A stretch of 11,542 bases of DNA, taken from positions 1 through 11,542 of the forward strand of contig CAKOLT010000028.1 of the NCBI GenBank assembly GCA_934096315.1. Reading direction: 5' to 3'. The notes beneath the pieces were generated by a model. That model was given only the letters and a program-made list of their open reading frames with translations, ran no database searches and was not told the DNA's origin. The DNA is from an uncultured Bacilli bacterium. GTDB lineage: Bacteria; Bacillota_I; Bacilli_A; RF39; UBA660. The position numbers and the translations under genes were made by a program. How positions within the stretch are numbered: position 1 is the stretch's first letter; each line of letters starts with the position of its first letter. Shown one piece after another: positions 6,458 through 11,542 of the stretch.

Positions 6458-6772
6458 ATGATATTAAAATACAATAATAAAAAAATTGAATTGGAAGACT
6501 GTAATACTTTTAAAAAAAGATTAATAGGATTCATGTTTAAAACTGACATAAATAAAGCTCTACTTTTTAAAAACTGTAATAGTATACATACATTTTTTAT
6601 GAAAACTAATATAGATGTAATCATGTGTGACAAAAATGACACTATTGTTTATTACTATGGAAATTTACCTAAAAGAAAAGTTATATTACCAAAAAAAGAT
6701 GCTGTCTATACAATAGAAGCACCGACAAATTACTTTGATTTCAAAGTTGGTGACAAGATAGAGATTATTTAA
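6458..6772 (+). CDS. DUF192 family protein
   Basis: Small beta-rich protein of 104 residues resembling the DUF192 family, whose function is not established. Characteristic pieces are KKRLIGFMFKTDINKALLF (the family's R-x-x-GLM-x-R region leading to the LLF strand), HTFFMKTNIDVIMCDKNDTIV (the FWMKNTxxPLDVxFxD block) and the final FKVGDKIEI strand. Many relatives are exported; this one has no signal peptide and is presumably cytosolic. The open frame extends upstream to 6413, but the promoter and the GGTGA site place the start at ATG 6458. It is divergent from the DUF4015 gene, and its stop overlaps the stop of the convergent lipoprotein gene (6769-6772). Confidence 0.8.
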   Translation: MILKYNNKKIELEDCNTFKKRLIGFMFKTDINKALLFKNCNSIHTFFMKTNIDVIMCDKNDTIVYYYGNLPKRKVILPKKDAVYTIEAPTNYFDFKVGDKIEII

Positions 6773-7317
6773 AATTCACTTACATTATAATCTCCATCTA
6801 AATTAATAATTATCTTTTTGTCATCATTTACAGTATATATGTCAATCCAATTGATATATACCTCCTCTAAAAAAGTATTTGATAGTGTTAATTTTTCATT
6901 ATAAAATATAGCAGAAATGTTTTCGTCTAAATCAAAGTAAAAATTATCTTTACTATTTTTAATGTACACAAAATTACACCCTTCAAACATGTTTTTAGAA
7001 ATAATATTATCATCATATACGCATAATTTATAATTCATAATATAAACATATAGCATTTTACCCTTTGCCAGCCTAAAATCATCAAATATAATATCACCTT
7101 TGTGTCTTTTATCATAATAAAATCCATGTTCTATATGTTTAACATTATCAAATGAATATTCAATTTTCATACCATTTAATTCAAATAGAATACTACTATT
7201 ACCAAAAAATACAATATTAGTACTGTCACTATCACTATTTACCTTTTTTAGGGTACTGCATCCGCCAAAAAATATAATTACTAGTATTAATATTAAATAT
7301 TTCTTAATAAAAAACAC
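6769..7317 (-). CDS. Small predicted lipoprotein of unknown function
   Basis: Probable membrane-anchored lipoprotein of about 182 residues. A hydrophobic signal (~6-17) ends in a lipobox FFGGC with Cys20 as the lipidation site. The mature part is rich in Asp, Asn, Ile and Tyr and looks like a beta-strand-rich domain, with no family I recognise. It lies 17 bases after cca on the same strand and is probably cotranscribed with it. The start is odd: the frame opens with GTG at 7317, yet that GTG is part of the likely RBS AGGGGTG. An ATT codon at 7308 is better spaced and would give a protein three residues shorter, still with the lipobox. No terminator separates it from the convergent DUF192 gene, and the two stops overlap. 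Confidence 0.75.
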   Translation of the reverse strand: MFFIKKYLILILVIIFFGGCSTLKKVNSDSDSTNIVFFGNSSILFELNGMKIEYSFDNVKHIEHGFYYDKRHKGDIIFDDFRLAKGKMLYVYIMNYKLCVYDDNIISKNMFEGCNFVYIKNSKDNFYFDLDENISAIFYNEKLTLSNTFLEEVYINWIDIYTVNDDKKIIINLDGDYNVSEF

Positions 7318-7334
7318 CCCTATTAAAAAATATG

Positions 7335-8423
7335 TTATTTATAATTATCTATAATATATTTTTTAATATTTTTTTCTATATTAGGAATTTCTTTAAAGAT
7401 AATTTTTTTCTCTACGTCATTCATTATATCCTTGATATATTTGCCTGGTTCTTTTTCGAGTATTGTAGAAATACATGTAGGGCTAATATCTACATCTTTG
7501 AATGATTTTATGATTAAATTATCATATCTCTTCATCATGTTAGAAGTGTCAGATCCATTTATTTGTCCCGCAATAGAACACAAATAAGGTTCGTAACAAT
7601 ATAAATCATAGTCATCTATTTCACGTTTAGATAATTTTTTGATAATTTTTATTTGCTGTTTTTCATAATTACTAAAAGGATAGTTACTAATATCATCAAG
7701 CTGACTCCATATTCCTAGAATATCATCACACATTACAATATCTGTAAGATTTATTAAATCTAAATACTTCCAAAGGTTTAAATCTATTAATAGTTTTCTT
7801 CCTTTTTCTTTATTACTACTAGAAAAAATCTTTAGTAATTCCTCTTTTTTTCTATTATAGGATAGTTTTTTTAAAAGATATCCATATTTAATAATGTATT
7901 CTTTTGTTTTTTTATCTATTTCAAAATCTAAAATTGTTGCAAACCTAACAGCACGTAAAATTCTAAGAGCATCCTCTTTTATTTTGTATCTAGGATTGCC
8001 AATCGTCCTGATTAATCTATTATCAAGATCATCTCTAACATTTAAAACATCTAAAATATTTCCATCTTTATCTATACAAAATGTGTTAATAGTAAAGTCT
8101 CTTCGAAGTAAATCTTTTTTTAAATCTCCAATATATTTAATTTTAATAGGTTTTCTATTGTCTTCGTATTTAATATCTTTTCGAAAGGTTGCAACATCAA
8201 ACTTAACACCTTTATATACTATTTTAACACATCCATACTTATAATCACTAGCCTTCTCAATATCAAATATATCCATAATTTCGCGAGGAGTCGCTGAAGT
8301 GCATATATCAATATCAAATGATTCTTTATCTAAAAGCATATCACGGACATATCCCCCTACTATGTATGCTAAATATCCTTTGCCAGCAAATATTTTTAAA
8401 ACCTCTAAAGCCTTTTTATACAC
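7335..8423 (-). CDS. cca: CCA-adding tRNA nucleotidyltransferase
   Basis: Cytoplasmic class II nucleotidyltransferase that adds or repairs the 3' CCA end of tRNAs from CTP and ATP without a nucleic-acid template. The head domain has IVGGYVRD (21-28) and the metal-binding pair D37-I-D39 in SFDIDICTSATPREI. The neck carries LLRRDFTINTF (105-115), and the nucleotide-selecting EDALRILRAVRFA block (150-162) has the EDxxR signature of CCA-adding enzymes. The C-terminal body and tail (~190-362) are diverged and helical. At 362 residues it is somewhat short of the usual ~400 but looks complete. The start is GTG at 8423, preceded by GGTGAT at normal spacing. It is divergent from ddl and followed by a small lipoprotein gene. 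A poly(A) polymerase is the alternative; the motif favours CCA addition. Confidence 0.92.
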   Translation of the reverse strand: MYKKALEVLKIFAGKGYLAYIVGGYVRDMLLDKESFDIDICTSATPREIMDIFDIEKASDYKYGCVKIVYKGVKFDVATFRKDIKYEDNRKPIKIKYIGDLKKDLLRRDFTINTFCIDKDGNILDVLNVRDDLDNRLIRTIGNPRYKIKEDALRILRAVRFATILDFEIDKKTKEYIIKYGYLLKKLSYNRKKEELLKIFSSSNKEKGRKLLIDLNLWKYLDLINLTDIVMCDDILGIWSQLDDISNYPFSNYEKQQIKIIKKLSKREIDDYDLYCYEPYLCSIAGQINGSDTSNMMKRYDNLIIKSFKDVDISPTCISTILEKEPGKYIKDIMNDVEKKIIFKEIPNIEKNIKKYIIDNYK

Positions 8424-8438
8424 AATATCACCAACATA

Positions 8439-8447
8439 ATTATATCA
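8439..8447 (-). promoter_or_regulatory. Extended -10 promoter of cca
   Basis: Minus-strand TGATATAAT (8447-8439) is a perfect extended -10. The predicted start is ~8432, giving a leader of only about 9 nt that begins with GGTGAT and leads to the GTG at 8423. No good -35 is visible, as is common with extended -10 promoters. Confidence 0.6.
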
Positions 8448-8522
8448 CCTAATTAATATATTTGCACTATTTTTCATTTTTTAACAAATAAAAGTGTAAA
8501 GGAAGTCATACTATTAATTAGG
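8448..8522. repeat. 11-bp inverted repeat in the cca-ddl intergenic region
   Basis: CCTAATTAATA (8448-8458) is the reverse complement of TATTAATTAGG (8512-8522). One arm abuts the cca extended -10 box and the other runs into the ddl ribosome binding site (AGGAGG 8520-8525). The symmetric placement suggests a shared operator, but the AT-rich core makes a chance match possible. Confidence 0.45.
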
Positions 8523-8528
8523 AGGTTT

Positions 8529-9518
8529 ATGAAAAAAGTTTTAATTTTATTTGGAGCAAGTTCTCCAGAACATTTAGTGTCGTGTAATTCTGCAAAAGAA
8601 ATTCATGAAAATATAGATAAAAGTAAATATGAGGTTTTTCTTGTAGGAATTGATTTAAATAATAATTGGTATGAATATAATGATTCACTTGAATATCTTA
8701 AAGATGGTACATGGTTAGATAATACGGTTGTGAAGTTAATTGATAATGTTGTATCATATTTAAAGAAATTTGATGTTGTGTTTCCAATAATTCATGGTAG
8801 TATTGGGGAAGATGGTACAATTCAAGGTTTATTTAATTTATTTGATATAAAATATGTTGGTTCTAGTTTGCTAACAAATGCAATGTGTTTAGATAAGGGA
8901 TATACAAAAATACTATGTGATCATTATAACATTCCTCAGATTAAATATAAAATACTTACTAAAAGTGATAAAGATGGAATTAAAACATGTATGACTAATC
9001 TAAATTATCCTGTTATAATTAAACCAGCTCACGGTGGCTCGTCTATTGGTATAAATGTAGCTAATAATAAAAAAGAATTAACAAAATATGTAAAGCATGC
9101 TTTTACGTTAGATGAAAAAATTATTATAGAAGAATTTAAAAAAGTGATAGATATAGAATGTGCATATTTAGAAAATTACAAAATTAATCTTTCAGTACTT
9201 GGAGAAATCAAACCTGATAGTAGTTTTTATGACTATGATGCAAAATATGTTAATGAAACTAGTACATTGATACCTGCGGATATTCCTGAATATTTGCAAA
9301 ATAGAATATACAATATAGCAAAAAAGGTAATTAATATTTTTGACATTAAGGACCTTGCAAGAATTGATTTTCTGTATGATAAAGAAAACAGAGAAATTTA
9401 TTTTAATGAAATAAACACTATGCCTGGCTTTACTAAAATTAGTATGTATTCAAAACTATGGGAATATGATGGTCTATCGTATAAGAATCTTATAACACGA
9501 TTAATAGAAAAACAGTAA
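8529..9518 (+). CDS. ddl: D-alanine--D-alanine ligase
   Basis: Cytoplasmic ATP-grasp enzyme joining two D-Ala molecules for the peptidoglycan precursor. At 329 residues it is full length. The N-terminal domain has LILFGASSPEH (5-15), with E14 in the first-D-Ala-site position, and HGSIGEDGTIQG (89-100). The ATP-grasp core has KPAHGGSSIG (165-174) and the omega-loop FYDYDAKY (233-240). A Tyr in this loop (Y235) is typical of D-Ala-D-Ala rather than D-Ala-D-Lac ligases, so no intrinsic vancomycin-resistance signature is seen. ARIDF (277-281) and NEINTMPGFT (293-302) supply metal and product-site residues. The RBS AGGAGG lies 3-4 bases before the ATG at 8529. It is divergent from cca and convergent with the LysM amidase gene; a shared terminator follows. 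Confidence 0.96.
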   Translation: MKKVLILFGASSPEHLVSCNSAKEIHENIDKSKYEVFLVGIDLNNNWYEYNDSLEYLKDGTWLDNTVVKLIDNVVSYLKKFDVVFPIIHGSIGEDGTIQGLFNLFDIKYVGSSLLTNAMCLDKGYTKILCDHYNIPQIKYKILTKSDKDGIKTCMTNLNYPVIIKPAHGGSSIGINVANNKKELTKYVKHAFTLDEKIIIEEFKKVIDIECAYLENYKINLSVLGEIKPDSSFYDYDAKYVNETSTLIPADIPEYLQNRIYNIAKKVINIFDIKDLARIDFLYDKENREIYFNEINTMPGFTKISMYSKLWEYDGLSYKNLITRLIEKQ

Positions 9519-9538
9519 TCTTTGAAAATTACTGTTTT
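9509..9538. terminator. Bidirectional intrinsic terminator between ddl and the amidase remnant
   Basis: A perfect 11-bp stem, AAAACAGTAAT (9509-9519) and ATTACTGTTTT (9528-9538), has an 8-base loop and T-runs on both strands. It overlaps the ddl stop codon (9516-9518) and lies 9 bases past the amidase stop (9548), so it can end transcripts from both directions. Confidence 0.8.
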
Positions 9539-9547
9539 CTTAATGTC

Positions 9548-10498
9548 TTATCTTATAATCAAAATGTCCCCAATATTTAAAATATCAGTTGTAAGATTAT
9601 TTAAGCGTCTTAATTCATCAACCGTTGTATTAAATCTTCTAGCTAAATTATATAAATTGTCTCCTTTAACTACTTTATATGTATTAGAAACTTCACTTGG
9701 AATAATTAAAACATCGCCAATACTAAGAAGATTGCTGGTTAAATTATTTGCACTTTTAAGCATATCAACACTAACATTAAACTTTTTAGCTATGCTATAT
9801 AAAGTATCTCCACTTTTAACGGTATAAGTATTTTCAATAGATGTTTCTGAAGGGATAATCAATTTATCTCCGATTGCGAGATTATTTGTAGTAAGATTAT
9901 TGGCAGATTTTATTTTGTCAACTGTGGTATTAAATTTTTTAGCTATACCATATAAAGAATCTCCTTTTTTTACAGTGTAAATTCCTTGATTTAAATTGTT
10001 GGATTGGTCGTCTCGAATTATTAATTCCTGACCTATTGATAATACATTTGTATTTAAATTATTTAAACGCATTAGTTCGTTTACTGTTGTATTAAACTTA
10101 TTAGCTATACTGTACAAAGTGTCTCCTTTGACAACTTTATATGTTTTAGAAGATAGTTCCGTGCTAGGGGTATATGGGATGTTTTTGTAGTCTAGTACTG
10201 CTTTAATGACAGCCTCCGCCAAAGATTTATAATTTTCTTTCAGAAATTCTAAATCTTCAGGATTGTCTATAAAGCCGTATTCAACGATTAAAGCCTCTGT
10301 CTGAGGGGTATTACGGTGAATGAAGTAATAGTCCTTGGAATTATCCCGAGGGAGAGTGCGCTGGTAAACTCGTCTGGTATTGATGCCAGCGGCTTTGAGA
10401 TTGGATAGTATTGAGGTTGCTAAAGTTGGGGTATTTCGAAGGGCGTAGATTACTTCAGCACCGGTACCACCACCGAAGTCGTAGAATGTAGTTAATTT
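9548..10498 (-). pseudogene. 5'-truncated N-acetylmuramoyl-L-alanine amidase (Amidase_3) with four LysM repeats
   Basis: Remnant of a secreted zinc amidase that cleaves the MurNAc-L-Ala bond of peptidoglycan. Continuous frame from 10498 to 9548 reads first the C-terminal half of an Amidase_3 domain: GGGTGAEVIYALRN (10474-10433), RRVYQRTLPRDNSKDYYFIHRN and TEALIVEYGFIDN, the last with the catalytic Glu. LysM repeats follow. The N-terminal half with the first zinc ligands (His and Glu of the PGHGG region) is absent. The frame is closed upstream by the TAA of mrr. The only credible internal start is TTG at 10222, which would give just the last few catalytic residues plus LysM. There is no good RBS, so this is likely a pseudogene, or at best a LysM-only wall-binding protein. 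GC content is about 44% across 10261-10500 by hand count, far above the LysM part. Confidence 0.85.
9551..10144 (-). repeat. Array of four LysM peptidoglycan-binding repeats
   Basis: Four 44-residue LysM modules lie at 10144-10013, 9982-9851, 9829-9698 and 9682-9551. Each runs from (I/T)Y-x-V-x-x-GD-x-LY through FN-x-(T/S)V to IGD/Q-x-LIIP/R. Linkers are short (5-11 residues). Modules 2 and 3 share KSANNLT, whereas 1 and 4 share MRLNNL/RRLNNL, suggesting nested internal duplication. The last module ends at the stop codon. Confidence 0.9.
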
Positions 10499-11401
10499 TT
10501 AAATCATTTCAAAATAATCGTTATCAATTTTTTTGATATCGTAAGAGTAGTTTATTTGAACTCCTACATTATATTCAATCATAAGTTTTGCTAATTGCTT
10601 TCCATTTATCAAAACTATTGTATGTGATAAATTTGTAGCATAATCCTTGGCTTCTTTTGTAAAATTTGATGTAGTAATAAAAATTCCTTTACTTGACTTT
10701 TTGGCGGACAATGCTCCTACAAAACTTTGCAATTGTGGTCTTCCAACATTGTCTTTCCATCTTTTTGCTTGAATATAAATTTTATCTAAGCCTAGCTTAT
10801 CTTGATTTATTATTCCATCTATACCTTCATCACCAGATTTTTTAGTAACTGTATTAGAGTTATCATCGGAATTACCATAACCCATTTTAGTAAGGACATC
10901 CATTACCAGTCTTTCAAAATAGTAGGGATCTTTATCAAATATTATTTCTAATAAATCATCTGCTAATTGTTCAGTTATCTTTTTATATATTCTATCTATA
11001 TTTTCCTCTGGAGTAATTTCTTCTGTTTTATCAACATTAACAGCATTAGTATCACTTTCTTGGTTACTAAAAATACGATATTCTTCATATTGAGATAACA
11101 GTTTTTTATCAATTCTATTAGGTTTTGTTTCTAATAATTGACTACCTCTTTTAGTAATTTTATATACTCCTCTTCTTTCCGTCTTTAATAGCAAAGACTT
11201 TTTTAAGTATGTTAAAGACCAATAAACTCTATTAGCCACTAAAGTTTGTTTTCCACTAGGAACTGTTAATTTTATATCACTTTCATCCAATTTAAAATAA
11301 TTTATCGCTGTCTTCATACATTCACTTGTAGTATGCATATTATTATCACTAAATAATTGAAGAACTGGCAACATAAAACTTTGAAATTCTGGCACTGCCA
11401 T
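10499..11401 (-). CDS. mrr: Mrr-type restriction endonuclease
   Basis: Type IV restriction enzyme family that cuts methylated or otherwise modified DNA. The 300-residue protein is complete. An N-terminal winged-helix Mrr_N domain (~1-92, opening MAVPEFQSFMLPVLQLFSD) is followed by a linker and the Mrr catalytic domain (~148-275). The PD-(D/E)xK core is seen as GDEGIDGIINQDKLGLDKIY, with D195, followed by Q211-A-K213, plus the helix residue E163. The tail IKKIDNDYFE is the normal family ending. GTG at 11410 is an in-frame alternative, but it is part of the RBS GAGGTGAT; ATG at 11401 has correct spacing. The gene sits directly against the broken amidase, in the same frame and separated by one TAA. 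No methylase or partner restriction genes are visible in the window. Confidence 0.93.
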   Translation of the reverse strand: MAVPEFQSFMLPVLQLFSDNNMHTTSECMKTAINYFKLDESDIKLTVPSGKQTLVANRVYWSLTYLKKSLLLKTERRGVYKITKRGSQLLETKPNRIDKKLLSQYEEYRIFSNQESDTNAVNVDKTEEITPEENIDRIYKKITEQLADDLLEIIFDKDPYYFERLVMDVLTKMGYGNSDDNSNTVTKKSGDEGIDGIINQDKLGLDKIYIQAKRWKDNVGRPQLQSFVGALSAKKSSKGIFITTSNFTKEAKDYATNLSHTIVLINGKQLAKLMIEYNVGVQINYSYDIKKIDNDYFEMI

Positions 11402-11419
11402 AGTTATCACCTCAATATA

Positions 11420-11428
11420 ATTATATCA
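11420..11428 (-). promoter_or_regulatory. Extended -10 promoter of mrr
   Basis: Minus-strand TGATATAAT (11428-11420) is a perfect extended -10, identical to that of cca and followed by near-identical bases. The predicted start is ~11413, leaving about 12 nt that carry GAGGTGAT before the ATG at 11401. The best spaced -35 (TACCAA) is weak. Confidence 0.6.
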
Positions 11429-11483
11429 TAATTATTGTTATTTTGGTATAACCTGTTTGAATATGTCAGGATAAAAATATAGT

Positions 11484-11542
11484 TTAAGATTTAAAACTCA
11501 ATTTTTCCCAATAAATACGGTTGATTACATCTACTTTTTGCA
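11484..11542 (-). other. Possible 3' tail of an upstream minus-strand gene
   Basis: The frame entering from the right edge reads KVDVINRIYWEKLSFKS and stops with TAA at 11484-11486. A second frame is also open for 16 codons, so this is weak. No amidase N-terminal motif is seen here. The rest of 11411-11542 holds only the mrr promoter. Confidence 0.2.

Noticed and set aside
6361..6642. Minus-strand frame opposite the DUF192 gene
   Set aside because: It is antisense to DUF192 coding sequence, with no RBS and no recognisable family; DUF192 has a good promoter and RBS.
7894..8244. Plus-strand open frame opposite cca
   Set aside because: It is a shadow of the highly conserved CCA-enzyme head and neck domains, without start signals.
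8529..9518. D-Ala-D-Lac ligase (vancomycin resistance) reading of ddl
   Set aside because: The omega-loop contains Tyr (FYDYDAKY), typical of D-Ala-D-Ala ligases, and no van-type neighbours are present.
9522..9827. Plus-strand open frame opposite the LysM repeats
   Set aside because: Its apparent internal repeat is just the complement of the LysM repeats, and it begins inside the terminator.
9551..10144. CRISPR-like regularly spaced repeats
   Set aside because: The periodicity is protein-level LysM repetition in one frame, with diverged DNA and no constant repeat or spacer structure.
10499..11401. Complete restriction-modification or defence island
   Set aside because: Only mrr is visible; Mrr enzymes act alone on modified DNA, and no methylase or other defence gene lies in the window.
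198..11410. Use of a mycoplasma-type code (TGA as Trp), prompted by the AT-richness and the lack of TGA stops
   Set aside because: All Trp codons in the long, well-recognised frames are TGG and the truncated PBP ends at TAA, so recoding explains nothing here. Absence of TGA among about eleven stops is a small sample.

Overview
The window is AT-rich DNA with compact gene spacing, GGAGG-type ribosome binding sites and a classic Gram-positive cell-envelope gene set: a SpoVD/FtsI-type penicillin-binding protein, a thioester/SpaA-repeat surface protein, D-Ala-D-Ala ligase, a LysM amidase, and the Bacillota families YutD and DUF4015. This points to a low-GC member of Bacillota, plausibly an uncultured host-associated Bacilli lineage; no finer placement is possible from the sequence alone. 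Trp is encoded by TGG and the long frames are uninterrupted, so the standard code is used. All visible stop codons are TAA or TAG.

Layout. Positions 1-197 are very AT-rich, with inverted repeats and no convincing gene. Minus-strand genes from 4137 down to 198 form one run read from a TTGACA/TATAAT promoter near 4212-4242: an unrecognised 77-aa protein, an 801-aa secreted surface protein, and a penicillin-binding protein cut off at residue 418 before its KTG motif. A second minus-strand pair (6367-4367) encodes a membrane-anchored DUF4015 glycoside-hydrolase-like protein and YutD, and ends in a clear terminator. Position 6458-6772 (+) is a small DUF192 protein, divergent from the hydrolase and convergent on a small lipoprotein. 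That lipoprotein sits behind the CCA-adding enzyme (8423-6769, minus). ddl (8529-9518, +) is divergent from cca and shares a bidirectional terminator with a minus-strand LysM amidase.

The amidase is broken. Only the C-terminal half of its catalytic domain plus four LysM repeats remain. Directly against the break lies a complete Mrr-type restriction endonuclease gene (11401-10499), in the same reading frame and separated by a single TAA. The retained catalytic block is much richer in GC (about 44% by hand count) than the LysM part or mrr.

The main theme is peptidoglycan and surface biology: precursor synthesis (Ddl), cross-linking (PBP), hydrolysis (amidase, possibly the DUF4015 protein) and adhesion (thioester protein). 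Two of the wall genes are truncated at the outer parts of the window, so rearrangement (or mis-assembly) has to be considered. The most noteworthy regulatory signals are 11-bp direct repeats flanking a -10 box at 21-bp spacing, a leader with a possible anti-Shine-Dalgarno switch, and a recurring compact module in which a (usually extended) -10 box is followed almost at once by a GGTGA ribosome binding site, implying leaders of only about 9-14 nt.
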